A stretch of 64,000 nt of DNA from Malania oleifera (GCF_029873635.1 NC_080420.1:55389457-55453456), one strand, 5' to 3'; positions 1-11,984 are shown, counted from the first letter of the stretch. A program made the numbers and translations. The notes: generated from the sequence alone by a model not told the origin.

Positions 1-66
1 GGTATTCTTATATTATGTTCTTATTTTGCTTGTGTGTGTGATTATTATTCCTAGATCCCTAACAAG

Positions 67-78
67 TGGTATCGGATC
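67..78 (+). promoter_or_regulatory. Primer binding site (initiator Met-tRNA type)
   Basis: TGGTATCGGATC lies two bases after the CA that ends the LTR. It differs slightly from the plant copia consensus TGGTATCAGAGC, which pairs with the 3' end of initiator tRNA-Met. Confidence 0.7.
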
Positions 79-639
79 AAGGTTCGAGCAAATTCACCAG
101 ATCATAGCAAAATTCCCAGATCGGAGCAGATCGAAGGTTCCAGGAGCTATATTGTGCTAATTACATGTCTAAGAAAAATTCTATCTAGGAAAGTGAGACT
201 TAAGCGGTCCATTGTGACCCCCCACTTTCTTGGGAATTTACCTGATGTAATTTAGCACAATCATCACTGGGCTCCACTGCGACGTCAGCAGACACATCAA
301 CACTAGGCCCCACGACCACATCACCGCCACATCATCATTGGGCCACGTCAACGCCACTTGCCACGTCACACTGGGTCCTACTTATCACGTCATCAGTTAG
401 TTAATGGCGTTAATTAACGTCGTTAGTAACAGCGTTAGAATATTCTATTAAGTGGGAGTATATTCCATTAAGTTTAACGGAAAGTTAGCCGATTTTGATC
501 AGAAGGTTTGATCAGGTTTTCAAAGTCATTTCAAGTCCTTTTTTTGAACAATTTGAACCATTTCTAAGGTTTTCAGCCGTTTGGAATCCAACCGTGCTAT
601 CCACTTAAGCTAGTTGCATCTCTAGATTGATGAATCAAG

Positions 640-870
640 ATGTGGAATGAAAATAGCTCAAAGATCGAGATGTTTAACGACACCAACTTCGGTTTTTGGA
701 AGATGCAGATCGAGGACTACTTATTTGGTAAGGAGTTGCACTTACCATTGAAGGGAAAGCTAGATTTCATGAAGGAGGACGAGTGGGAGTTGCTTGATTG
801 AAAAGCTCTCGGAGCTATTAGGATGATGCTAGCAAAGTCTGTTGCCTTTAATATCGAGACATGAAGTTAA
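640..870 (+). pseudogene. Copia gag N-terminal remnant
   Basis: Translation from the ATG at 640 gives a copia Gag N-terminus, with the pattern 'KIEMFNDTNFGFWKMQIEDY' and a following L-x-G-K segment. This matches the DUF4219/UBN2-type Gag of plant copia elements. An in-frame stop follows about 53 codons (near 799). The same frame continues for about 22 codons (KALGAIRMML...) and then decays. No zinc knuckle or pol follows. It is a dead fragment inside the deletion derivative. Confidence 0.7.
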
Positions 871-1130
871 TTCTCCTGATGTGCTAACAGTTGGAGGACC
901 AAGTGTGTGACCGAGGCCAATAAGGATCATCTAGCCTGGGGATGGATCCAAATAGGGTCAAGACGTGTGAGGTAGGATTGGTTCTGAGGCACGTGGAATG
1001 CAATTTGAGGCACGTAAAGCGTCAGTGGTAAGGCCCACTTGAGCAACTGTTGGGGAATTGGGCTTACTCTCATAAGGGAGATGGTTTTCGTTCAAGGGGG
1101 AGCAGTTGGAACTCACAAATGAGAGGAGAT

Positions 1131-1310
1131 TGTTGAGAATTCCACTTGTGAGTTTGTCCCACATTGAAAAATTAGAGTGGATGATGGGTGCTTATATACA
1201 TGGTTGGGCCCAAGATCCAATAGGCTTAAGCTTTTGGGTCAAGTTGGTGTTCGCCCTTGAGTATCAAACCCACCCATAGGCTCCTCCGGTCCTAATAGGA
1301 TGTGTTGTAC
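1131..1310 (+). repeat. 3' LTR head of the copia deletion derivative
   Basis: Starts TGTTGAGAATT just after purine-rich sequence (GGGGGAG at about 1096, GAGAGGAGAT at 1121-1130). It carries CCCACATTG at about 1159 and a TATATA motif at about 1193. It is truncated on the right by the next copia fragment. The right boundary is approximate. Confidence 0.6.
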
Positions 1311-1329
1311 CAAATTAAGATAATTATCT

Positions 1330-4165
1330 ATTATTTGATGCACTAAGAGAAGGAAATGTTTACATAATTGACTTGACCAAATTAGGCAAGAATAAATGCT
1401 TTGTATCCATACACAATGATTTGCATCTTTAGTATAAAAGACTAGGTCACATAAATTTTAAAGTCATCTTGAATGCATTTAAGCATGATAATGTGAAAGG
1501 GTCGCCTCATTTTGATTCACATAAGTATGCCATATGTGATGCATGTGTCAAAGGGGAACACACAAAACAATTTTTCAAACTAAAGAATGTTGTCTCCACT
1601 AAGAGGCCACTTGACCTTCTACATCTAAATCTTTTTGGTCTTATGTAAACCCTTAGTTTGGGTGGAAAGAGATTCACCTTGGTTATAGTAGATAACTTTT
1701 CAAGATTTACCTGGACTATATTTTTAAAATACAAAGGTAAAACATTTTATACGTTTTCAATGTTCTATAAAAGGATCCAAAACAAATTAAGTCTTTAAGT
1801 TGTATCTTTAAGAAGTAATCATGGAAAAGAATTTGAAAAGAAGGAATTTGATTCTTTTTGTCCAAAATATAAAATTACACATAATTTGTCTACACCTAGA
1901 AATCCACAACAAAATAGAGTAGTTGAGAGAAAAAATAGAACGTCTATTGAAATGGTCCGTACTGTGTTGGATGATAAATCCTTGCTTAAGTACTTCAGGG
2001 TTGAGGCTATTAACACAACTTGTTACACGATTAATAGAATTTTACTTTGATCTATCTTGTATAAAACTCCTTATGAACTTTTATTTGATCAGAAACTTAG
2101 TAATCTATTTTTGGGTATTTGGTTGCAAATGTTTGTCTTTAATGAACATGACCAAAAATACAAATTTGACTCAAATAGTGATGAAGACATCCTACTAGGA
2201 TATTCTAACATTAGCAAAGCATACCAAATATTTAATAAGAGAACTCTAGCAGTTATGGAAAGCGTTAATATTAAATTTAATGAATTATTGATTAAAGACA
2301 TTGTAGAAACCGTACATGAAGAAGCTAAGAATGCTTAATTGAAAAAAAAAAATAAAAAAATAAAGGGAACTACAAACTTTAGAGTAGATGCACCTGCAAA
2401 TGCAAGTACAACTACTAGAATAGACATATCTTTAGACACACGCATAGACGCACCAGCAAACATAAATGTAGACGTGAGCATAGACGCATTCACAAACACA
2501 AGAACATATGCATCCATAGATGCAGCCACAAATGCAGTTGTAGATGCATCAACAAATGTAGCCACAGACCCAAGAATAAATGCAAAATTCTAATCTTGTG
2601 ACTAAATAGGGTCATCTTTTGCCATTCACTATAAGTGTTAATCCAAATCGCATACTAGATTCAACAATTGATGACTTAAACACTAGTGTGAGAACTAGCT
2701 CACATTTAAAAGATCTATGTATTAATTATTCTTTCATCTTACAAATAGAGCCTAAGAACTTTAAAGAGGCAGAAGATGAATATTGGATGTTTGCAATGCA
2801 AGAAGAACTTAATCGATTCAAATGAAATAAATTGTGGGATCTTCTTCCTAAACCCCTAGATTATTCAATAATTGGAACTAAATGAGTTTTTAAAAGTAAA
2901 TTAGATGAATCTAATAATATATTTAGATACGAGGCTAGGTTAGTAACTCAAGGCTATTCATAAGAAGAAGGAATTAATTTTGATGAAACTTTTGCACATG
3001 TTGCTAGATTTGAAGCTATTAGAATTTGCTTGCATTTGCATGTTACATAACTTCAAATTATTTCAAATAAATGTAAAGAGTGTTTTCTAAATGGTTATAT
3101 AGAAGAAGAAGTTTATGTCTGTCAACCTCTTGGTTTTTAGAGTATACTTATTTAGAAAATGTTTACAAACTCAATAAAGTTTTGTATGGTTTGAAACAAT
3201 CTCTAGGAGCTTAGTACGACAGGTTAAGCAATTTCTTAATGTCAAATTATTTTACAAGAGGGAAAGTTGATAAAACCTTACTTATGAATCAAAAAATGAT
3301 GAACGAATTGTTGTGCAAACAATGTGGATGATATTATTTTTGGAGCTACTAATAAGAATATGTGCAATGAAATTTCAAATTTGATCCAAAATAAATTTGA
3401 AATGAGTCTTATAGGAGAATTAAATTATTATTTTTTGAATACAAATAAAACAATGTTGTGAAGTTATCTATATAGGAGAAACCAAATATGCAAAATAGCT
3501 CATCAAAAAATTTGGTATTGAAAACTAAAAGAGTTTCAGCTAAATTTGATTCATATACAAAAGAGAAGAAAGAGGATCAAAAATTACACAAAAGCATAAT
3601 TGGATCCTACTTGTGTGCTAGGTTTAATCCTATCCTAAAGAGTGTCATTTAATTTTTGTTAAAAGAATATTAAGCTACATTCTTGGTACTACTGCTCTTG
3701 GATTATTCTATTCTAAACTGTCAGAGCTTAAATTATTTAGCTAGTTTGATGCTGACTTTGTAGGTTCAAAATTAGAAAGTAAGAGCATTAATGTAACTTG
3801 TCAGTTGTAATTTTTCATTTGATTAATTGGTCAAGTAGAAAGAAACACTCCTATCACTTAGTACAATTGAGGTTGAGTATATAGCCACAGTTAGCTATTG
3901 TGCAAAAAAATTCTGGATGATTAACCAAGGGATTATGGAATAAATTGCAAAATGTTCCTATTTTATGTGACAACCATAGTGCTATTTGCTTATAAAAAAA
4001 ATCCTAGTAATCACTCATGCACAAAGCACATTGATATCAAACACTATTTATTAAGAGAACATGTTGCTAATCAAAATATTGAATACATAAACACAGATAA
4101 TTAGGTTGTTAATATTTTCACAAAGGCCCTCCTTGAAGGGAAGTTTTTCAAGTTGAGATAGGAGT
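1330..4165 (+). pseudogene. Ty1/copia pol pseudogene (integrase, RT, RNase H)
   Basis: A copia polyprotein can be followed in order through many stops and frameshifts. GAG-pre-integrase is at about 1340-1600 (CDACVKGEHTKQFF with its cysteines), the integrase core at about 1610-2020 (VVERKNR near 1920), the chromodomain-like end near 2160-2330, and a repeat-rich linker at 2380-2585. RT follows at about 2740-3400 (VDDIIFG near 3325), then RNase H at about 3690-4150 (DADFVGS near 3742; LSTIEVEYIA near 3855; CDNHSAI near 3968). The integrase motif near 1815 has Asn where an Asp is expected. The element cannot encode working enzymes. The LTR at 4187 is probably its own 3' LTR. Confidence 0.9.
2380..2585 (+). 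repeat. Degenerate coding minisatellite in the copia IN-RT linker
   Basis: Short repeated blocks of the type ATAGATGCA(N)ACAAATGCA encode a recurring I/V-D-A-x-x-N pattern. It sits in the length-variable linker between integrase and RT of the copia pseudogene. The unit is roughly 24-36 bp and irregular. Confidence 0.6.
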
Positions 4166-4186
4166 TAGGGCTCTGTTTAATGCACT

Positions 4187-6115
4187 TGTTGGAATTGGTG
4201 TATTCCCAAGACAAAAGGGGGGGGGGGGTGAATTGGGTATTTAAATCTTTTCTCCTAGGTTAATTCAAATTCCACAAACAGTATTACACAAGCTTAGGGT
4301 CTTTTTATATAGTCATTAACCCAATCAAATATTCAAACAATCAAACACATGTACTGCATATAATAAATCAAACATAAAACATACATGTGCTGGAATTGAA
4401 AGTGCAGAAAAATAAAAGTAGGCACACGATATGTTATCGGGGTTCGACCAATGCTGCCTACGTCCTCACCTCTAGCTCGCAAGCCTGAGAATTCCACTAA
4501 TGCTCACTTAATGGGTGGAGCGGCACAACTCTAGGTCAAATTTCCAGGGCTGACCTCAACCTTTACAATCAATCCTTAACGGGCTAGATTAACGCCCTCT
4601 CAGGTTGCGCCTGGAATACAACAGATGATAAAATTTTTTGCATATAATTCAAATGCTTCTAAACAAGCAGATATGTACTACAATTCATCACAGTAAACAA
4701 TGCACTCATGTATTATAGAGAATTAATGCTCAAGTGAGATTTGTTCTAAATAGTGTATCTACTCATAATAATATATGTATCAAAGTATACGTGTGAGTGA
4801 GTAAGGTCTTTGATTCTAGAATATGTATTCAAAATGTAAGCAATCACAGAATCTAAACAACCTTAAGCAAATATCTCAATAATATTTTTCAGCAATAAAA
4901 TGAAAAGGTAGTTAAGATTAGCTTCTCAAAAATATTTTGCAATAAGCACAAAAACTAGCCTTTGAATCTTACAATAAAGATGCAAAGATCCTCAAGCTAA
5001 AAAGGGTTATCCCAAGATAATATTTATCAATGAAATAATTTGAGATCAACTCAAGCTAACTCTCTAAAAATAATTTTAACAATAATGAATGAGAGAGTAT
5101 ACTAGCTTTAAGATAATGTATGAAGTATACAAATATATTCACTCTTCAAGTTGCAACAATAATGCAAATGAAGAGAATGCAATAAACACTCTCTTATCAA
5201 AGGTGATTTTTGCAAAAAGAGTTTGAGGGAGTATGAATAATATTTGCTTGAAAAATTATGGAGTATGAGCAAATAGGAATGTAAAAATTTGAGAGAACTT
5301 TTTGTTAATCTATTTTCTAATCTGTTACTAATCAAAGAAAATGAATGAATATTTATAGATACTCCATATATTATAGTCGTTGGGGACTTATTTGGTATTT
5401 TCAAAATGTGGCAACTCGAGAGTTTTGGTCGCCCGGTCCTTAGGGTAGGTCGCCCGAATAGACATATAGAGAAAAGTTACCTTTTCAAGTTCGGGTGCCC
5501 GAGGGTAAGTTCGGTTGGCTGAAGTCAAGGCGATTTTCCAAAAGATCGAGGTTCGATCGACCGGGGAAAGTTAGTTCAATTTAAGTTCGGCCGCCTAGGC
5601 TTTAGTCAATTATGTTGACTCTTACCTATTCGGTTGACCGAGGCTTTTTTAACGCCCTAAGTTCGGTTGGCCGAAGCCCTTTCAAAATTAAGGATAAGCC
5701 ATGATTTTAATTAAAATTCACCACTGTTTGCATAGATATGACTTGTGAGTTTAAGGAAATTTTCCAAGTGATGTTTTAGGGACCTAATAGTCAGTCTACG
5801 GCTTAGGCTTTTAAATTGAGCCCAAAAACCCATCAACTGAAGGTTTGGTTCCCTATGGTAAGTCTATAGCCTTTTGAGCATTTAAACCCTATCATGCATG
5901 CAGATGCATTATTACAGACCATATTAAATATTACAGACCCAAAGGAATAAATGTAAATACAATAAGCAAATGGTCTTCATTCTTTTTGTTCCTCAATCTC
6001 TTTGCTCTTCAAATGCCATATGTGATGTGATCTTTGCGTTCCTTACGACTTCCTTGTGTTCTTACCCTTAGTGCATGCAAAGGATGATCCCGTTTCAAGA
6101 GTTCAGTGCACAGGT
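4187..6115 (+). repeat. Long copia LTR, copy A
   Basis: Begins TGTTGGAATTGG at 4187, right after the RNase H end of the copia pseudogene, so it is probably that element's 3' LTR. It has a 12-base G run at about 4217, then GTGAATTGGGTATTTAAA. The segment 4430-4620 (ATATGTTATCGGGGTT, CTCACTTAATGGGTGGAGC) matches 9480-9690 in inverted orientation. At 5410-5680 there are repeated GGTCGCCCG / GTTCGGNNGNCCGA motifs. The right end is uncertain; the sequence merges into a minus-strand gypsy gag near 6120-6160. Confidence 0.65.
5410..5680 (+). repeat. Short GGTCGCCCG / TTCGGTTGACCGA repeat cluster in LTR A
   Basis: Irregular repeats of GTCGCCCGG, GTTCGGGTGCCCGAG, GTTCGGTTGGCTGAAG, GGTTCGATCGACCGG and CGGTTGACCGAGG are spaced by roughly 20-60 bp. 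Many are imperfect palindromes around TCGGNNGNCCGA. The same cluster is present, inverted, at 8340-8630. They may be transcribed leader repeats, because they lie just downstream of a TATA-like stretch near 5350. Confidence 0.6.
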
Positions 6116-6149
6116 AAGAACCATTGGATTTGTCATAATTATAATGGGA

Positions 6150-6780
6150 AGAACTTATAGAGTCAAAAATTTTCAACTAAATGATTCAGAAAATCCAATA
6201 CCTTATCAGACTCCTTGTCGAAGAAATCTCCTAAACACATAGTATGAACGAATTGTTTCGATTCAGGAGTCAATGTAGTGTAGAAATAGTTAACCAAGCG
6301 CCATGATTCAAATCTATGGTGGGGACACATGTTAACTAGATCTCTAAATTTCTCGTAGCTTTCACGAAATGTCTCATTAGCTCCTTACATGAATCTACTG
6401 ATCTGTTCCTACAAAAATTGAGTTCTTTGTAAAGGAAAAAAATTATGCAAAAATTCGTTTTGCATATCAACCCAACTAGAGATAGAATTAGGCTTAAGAG
6501 AATTAAACCACATCTTCACTTTATCCGTTAAAGAGAAAGGAAATAAATGAAGTTTAGTAAATTCATTAGTTCCAATAAAAGTAGTGCAGGTCAACTCAAA
6601 GTTCGTCAAGTGTTGGTAAGGACTCTCAGAATCCATCCCGTGGAACTGAGGTATCACTGACATTATTCCGTGCTTAATTGTGAAATTATGTGCATCATCA
6701 GATAACGCAATGCGAGATGGTGTAGTAGTTCGTGTAAGCTGCAAAAAGTCCATAAGCATGCATAGTGTAGGTGCAGCCAT
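6150..6780 (-). pseudogene. Ty3/gypsy gag fragment (Athila-like)
   Basis: The minus-strand ORF from the ATG at 6780 runs 123 codons to 6409. The same protein then continues with stops and a frameshift to about 6160. It has the Retrotrans_gag pattern: SVIPQFHGMDSESPYQHL, then a Trp-containing KMWFNSL, then FLHNFFP. This is typical of Gag from Athila-type gypsy elements. The ATG lies 85 bp inside a tRNA-Asp-type PBS on the same strand, so this is the natural gag start. Zinc knuckle, protease and pol are absent; the copy breaks off where it meets the copia LTR at about 6120-6150. Confidence 0.8.
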
Positions 6781-6865
6781 ATTTTCTTCAAAACTCTTTA
6801 TTTTTTTTCATAAGGAAAATCAAAATAAGAGAGAAAAAATATTAGTTTGAAACTAATTTTGACAT

Positions 6866-6883
6866 TCCTCGACAACGGTGCCA
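6866..6883 (-). promoter_or_regulatory. Primer binding site, tRNA-Asp type
   Basis: The minus-strand sequence TGGCACCGTTGTCGAGGA differs at three positions from the TGGCGCCGTTGCCGGGGA site used by Athila-type elements, which is complementary to tRNA-Asp. It separates the LTR (right) from gag (left). Confidence 0.75.
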
Positions 6884-6889
6884 AAAATA

Positions 6890-8250
6890 TGACTCACTCT
6901 AAAAATGAGTAGCGTGAAGGCTATCTCAAGTATAGGAGTTCAGTCATGTAATAATTAGCCAAAAGGCTAGATCGTCTCCTCAGGAAATGCAGATCGGTTT
7001 CAAACTCGTGTAAAACAGAAAAAGAAAATAAGAAAACAAATTTTTACTAAACACAATTCAAATTCGGTTTCTGGGGTTTTTGAGAATTTGTGACGAAATT
7101 AAAACGAAGCAAAACATAAACTACGGACACCACATGCATATAATTAATGACAAGAAACAAGTAACGATAAATAAACGACGAGAAGATTAACACAATTAAT
7201 ATTTCTCATTCAATGATTCACCCACACAATAAAATAAACGATAACAAAATTAAATGAGTAAAACAATCCTACCTTTAAACATTCAGATGAGAAATAAATC
7301 TTACTTTTGAAATTTCAGAGGAAAGACCAAATACAAAAACTTTATTACTCAAATTAAACATTCAATCATAAAATCCTCAATCAAACATTAACTAAAAAAT
7401 AAATTCAACCCGATCAATAACTTAAACAAGAATAGTACTCAATCCAACAATAGGTTCAAACAAAAATAAATAAATAAACTTAAACTTCACCATGGCTTAA
7501 TTAAAAATAAATTCAAATAAATACTAAAATAAAAGTTTTAAAAGTAAACTAAACTTAAATAATGGATTTAACAAAAATTGAACTTGAACAAAAGTTGTAA
7601 TAAAAATAAACCTAAACAATGTATTTAAAAAAACAATAAAGTAACAAGGGAGAGAGAGAGAGGGAGAGAGAGAGAGAGAGAGAGTAAAGTCGTACGTCTT
7701 CTTGGTTCCAAAGCTGTTGCAAGTAGTTTTTTTTTTTGTCTCCTCACATGGCTCCCAATCCCCTACTTCAATCTCTTGGCCGCTGCCCTCTAAGAAGAAA
7801 ACATTATATACTAAAAAACACACCAAAAGCAGCCCTAAAGCTGCCCCCCAAAAGTAAACCTACTCTCCACTTTTTTAATAAAAGAAAAACATTAAAAACC
7901 CTAAAAGGCTACCCTCCACATGACTGCCTCTATTAAAAAAAAAAAAACATTTTTAAAAACCCCACCCACAATAATCCTACAAAAAGCAAAACCTAAAAGT
8001 CTACTTCTTATTTTATTTTATAAAAAGCCCTAGCTTGCCCTCTTTCAGCCCATTTGTTTTCCTCTTTTCTTTTATCCTCCAGCCCATAGTCTTCACGAAT
8101 TGCATGGCCTTTATTAACATTGCATGGGCCATGCAATGTTCATCAAATACACGGCCCACGTTAAAAGCTCATAAGTGCACGGTAACTTCACGCTGGATTT
8201 CAACCTTGATGCAGTTAGTATCTCTTAAAACTCAAAACATGAAAGTTGTA
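6890..8250 (-). repeat. 5' LTR of the minus-strand gypsy fragment
   Basis: Sequence to the right of the tRNA-Asp PBS starts TGACTC at 6890. It contains the motif 'AGCCAAAAGGCTAGATCGTCTCC', seen in many plant gypsy LTRs. It is AT-rich and carries a purine microsatellite (7648-7685). The outer end is not resolved; sequence near 8250-8330 passes into the inverted copia LTR B. Confidence 0.55.
7648..7685. repeat. (GA)n microsatellite
   Basis: An almost uninterrupted GA repeat of about 38 bp inside the gypsy LTR. Confidence 0.9.
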
Positions 8251-8299
8251 GAGTGTTTTCTTGAATTTCCATTACATCTTGAATCATCTCAATCGAAAT

Positions 8300-9908
8300 T
8301 CTGATGAGAGAGTTATGCCTAGATTAAGAAACAGTGTCGAAATTGTCCAAAATCGTCCAATGAGCTTCCTTGGGCGACCAAACCATCATTCTGACTTTTT
8401 CCAACAACTCGGCAGTCTAAACTCCCAAGTTCAAATATACCTCAGGCTATCAAACACATGAGTTCAGCATACCGAACTTTAGACCGGGCGACCAAATCAC
8501 GGATTTCTGGAGAATCGCCTCGATTCAGCAAACCGAGCCCATATTCGAGCACCCGAACTTCAAAAATAACTTTTCTGAGTGTGTCTATTCGGGTGATCGA
8601 ACTGTGGATCGGGCACCCAAAACTCTCAGGTTGTTTTATTTTTTACTGCAATTAAGAACGGTTAAACGGGGTTAATTTCCTTAAATAATTTTAAAACAAT
8701 TTTAATTATTACCCCTATGTCCTCAACGATCATAATTTAGACCTCTTCTATATATAGAGGCTCATTTGCAAGGATTAGTATAAGATTAGAAAGATAAATT
8801 AAGCAAAATACTCTAAAAAATCCTAAGCCTTATTTTGCTATGCAAACCTCATACACTCATACTATACTACTTCCTTTGAGAAATCTAGCATTGTGAGTGT
8901 TTTATTGATTATTCTATATTACTAGAAACCCTCACTTGCTCTTGTGCTTGTGATTTTTATTTGAGGGTTAAGCAAATGAGTTTTTCCCTTGATTTTATTT
9001 GATAAATCTTTGGTTGGGAAAATTCTTATAGCTAAGTAGGTCTTTGCATTATTATTGCAAGACTCATTGGGCTTGTAATTTTGGTTGTGCAAAAATATTT
9101 TTACAAGCTTATATTTGAATATCTCTTTGTGCCTATATATTGAGAAAAACTATTATTGAGATATTCTAAATTTTCATTGGCTTGAATCTTTGAAACCCTA
9201 AACTGAGATTGAGATTTTATCATTACTTAGTTTCAAAGATTTGCTTGTAGATACACTCTTGTGCCTGATTTGAGATAATCACTATTTTGAGTGTTGATTG
9301 TACATTTACACCATTGAGCTTATAGTTCTTACATTACTGGTGTGCATTGATTATACTGTGTTGTATTGTAGTACATACCTGCTTGTGTAGAAACACTTTA
9401 TTTGTACGCCAAATTTTAGTTGATTGTTGTATTCTAAACGTGGGCTTGAAGAGGGAGACTAACCCTATTGAATAGTCCCGAATTGGCTTAGATCTAGTTA
9501 GGAAAGTTAGGTGCACCGTCCTGGTAAGGCGTGGTTATAGGTTGAGGTTAGCCCCGTTAATTGACCCGATTGTAATCGGTGCCGCTCCACCCATTAAGTG
9601 AGCATTAGTGGAATCCTCGGGCTTACGAGCTAGAGGCAGGGACGTAGGCATAGTTGGCCTAACCCCGATAACATATCGTGTGTGCACTGTTTATATTTCT
9701 GTAATTTATATTCCTGCACGTGTATGTTATAGTGTGAATGCTGCGTATGATTTAATTTCCGTATCTTACATTTATCTGTGCATTTGGGTTTTTTGTATAT
9801 ATGGACAGACCCTAGGCTGAGTATTACTGTTGTCAGATTAGTTGAACTTAGGAAGAATTTTTTAAATACCCAATTCACCCTCCTCTTGGAAATATGCCAA
9901 AGTCAACA
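8300..9908 (-). repeat. Long copia LTR, copy B (inverted relative to copy A)
   Basis: On the minus strand this starts TGTTGACTTTGG at 9908, followed by GAGGAGGGTGAATTGGGTATTTAAA. It then repeats the landmarks of LTR A in the same order: ATATGTTATCGGGGTT (about 9668), CTCACTTAATGGGTGGAGC (about 9590), a TATATATAG box (near 8750) and the GGTCGCCCG repeat cluster (8340-8630). Copies A and B have diverged considerably. The left end near 8300 is uncertain. Confidence 0.65.
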
Positions 9909-10576
9909 AATGACTTTGTAAGTTGTGTTTCAATAGTTTTTTTTTAAAGTCATTAAAGTTGAAAGATTAAGAGATCTAAAAGATATTGTGTGTATATTTT
10001 TGTATGTGTTATTCTCTTCAATTGTAATTTTTATGTGCTTAAACTCCACGGAACAATCATTTTTTAAGGCACAACAAATAAAATAAGTGAAAGTGGACTA
10101 TTTTGGGCATGTTCTGCCTAAGGTGGTTTACTAACCCTACGGGGTGGTTACCACTGGGCCCTAGACAAATTGAGTTCAATATCTATGAAACATATGTCTG
10201 TGTGTGTGTGTGTGTGTGTGTGTAATGCCCTCTAAGCCTAGAACAATAGATTAGAGATTATTAGTACTTTACTCTTATTCTCTCTCAATATTCTTAATTT
10301 TCTTATCTTCCTTTAAAGAAAGAGAAATAACAAAAACTTTTGTGCCATTATTTTTTATATTTCTCTCTTTAGTTCTTTCTTTTGACATTTAGTTCATCTG
10401 TAAATCAATCATCTTTGTTTATATTTGAAGTATTTGGTGTCCTCGCCTCCATGAAAAGCAAGGAGTTGTAATTGGTCCTTATCTCTATGAAAACAAGGGG
10501 ATGCAGGTTCAGTAGGTGATAGTGGAACCTTGAGGAAGTTAAGGACTTAATAGAAATGATTTAGGCATAAGGAAAC
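9909..10576. other. Unassigned AT-rich spacer
   Basis: No coding sequence or recognisable element is seen, apart from a (TG)n run at 10199-10223. A short segment near 10430-10520 (AAACAAGGGGATGCAGG) is unrecognised. Confidence 0.5.
10199..10223. repeat. (TG)n microsatellite
   Basis: About 12 uninterrupted TG units. Confidence 0.95.
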
Positions 10577-11290
10577 TGTTGGCCTTACAAGGCTTAAAAT
10601 CTTGTTTTGATGATAATAAGTCGGAGAAATTTAACATATTTGGTTAAGTGATAATATTTCAAGACTCAAGTATGTGAATACAAGGTTAAGTGCACACAAG
10701 GATTATTGAAAGCTTATACTCCAAAGAAAGAAATCTCATAAAGCTTATACTATTAAAGCATGGATTCAAAATGATTTGATGAAACTTAAAGTGAATTGAA
10801 GTTGGAAGTCAAGATAGACTCAAGAGATGGAAAAGCATGAAGATTTAAGTGCTTAGAATGTCAAAGTTTTAAGAAGTCTATATGTAAGTACTTCAAGCGA
10901 TTTCAATATGGATGCATGAAGCTCTTAGGTAAAATACTTGGACCTATATACTTTTTAAAATACTTGGAAGATATTTTTATAAGGGCAAAAGTTATTTCAA
11001 AAAGTTTTAAAAAAGTTAAAATTATTTTTGGAATGAAAAGCACCAAAACAAGATTTTCCAAAATTTGTTATTTTTTCTATATCCGTATATTGATGTGCAT
11101 TTTTCTTTATCAAACACTCTTTAACCATGAGGTATTAGTTATTTTATATAGTCAGTATAAAAATAATTTCCCCAAGATGGTCCTGTTCAATACACACAAA
11201 GTGTACTAGCAGAAGGAGTTTGAACTGTACCATTCCCAATAGTCAAGACAGGCCTGTTAAAACCTTGTCCTATTGTCCTACCGATGACGT
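10577..11290 (+). repeat. Copia-like LTR fragment
   Basis: Begins TGTTGGCCTTACAAGG, followed by TTGTTTTGATGATAATAA. That is the same head structure as the LTRs at 12190 and 19435 (TGTTAGCCTTGG ... GTTTTGATGATATTAA). No PBS or coding sequence follows. The end is not defined. It is probably a truncated LTR of a related SIRE-like element. Confidence 0.5.
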
Positions 11291-11544
11291 GTCCAATTTC
11301 ATTTAAGACTATGAACAATAAAATTATATTCTATAAGAATTGATGATCTAATCTTCTGTGTATAAGTCGTATTCTACACACTAGATCTCCTAGTATATAG
11401 AATAAAAGACATACATGCATAATCATTAAATAAATAATGTCAGAAAAACATTACTTACAAAGATTCTCATTAAAATGAAATAACTAAAGTTATTAATAAA
11501 TACTAAAATCGATTACATAACGCATGTCTTTAAGTATAAATCTG

Positions 11545-11790
11545 TAACAATTATGTCATTCGACACATCTTCTACATCCCACATTACATGGTCATCTAAT
11601 GGCAATAACATTACACCATCCACACATTTTTTCTATCCCACATTACGTGGCTTTTTGTTGGAAATGGCATTATGTCATCCAAACATCTTTTTTATCCCAC
11701 ATTATGTGATCAATTGTTGGCAATGACATTAGGTCATTGAACACATTTATGCATCCTATTGTATGTGATGTTACACTGGGCATTGTGATA
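11545..11790. repeat. 59-bp tandem repeat, about 4 units
   Basis: ACATTACATGG at 11581, ACATTACGTGG at 11640, ACATTATGTGA at 11699 and the decayed ATTGTATGTGA at 11758 recur exactly every 59 bp. Each follows a variant of GTCATNNNACACATNTTTTATCCC. Units become more divergent toward the right. Confidence 0.8.
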
Positions 11791-11984
11791 TTAAACACCC
11801 ATCTGCATATGATATTACATGATTATTCATTGATATGAAATCATGCCCTTCAATACGTACATTTTCTACACAATAAGACATTGCTTTGCTTCTTATTGAG
11901 TTAGCATTATGCCATTTCTTCCATTTCATAAACAAGATAAGCATTCCATTCAACCAATGTTTTCATTTTTTTTTCTTCTGTAAA

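Larger units (their letters stand above)
1..1310 (+). mobile_element. Ty1/copia deletion derivative (5' LTR end, gag remnant, 3' LTR head)
   Basis: The window opens in the last bases of a 5' LTR, which ends in CA at about 64. A methionine-tRNA-type primer binding site follows, then a gag remnant. Next comes a short unrecognised stretch (870-1085) with purine-rich runs near 1097-1130, then a new LTR head starting TGTTGAGAATT at 1131. That head has the typical 'CCCACATTG' motif of plant copia LTRs. Nothing resembling protease, integrase or RT lies between the LTRs, so pol has been lost. The 3' LTR stops at about 1310, where an unrelated copia pol pseudogene begins. LTR boundaries are inferred from TG/CA ends and the PBS, because the 5' LTR is mostly outside the window. 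Confidence 0.7.
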
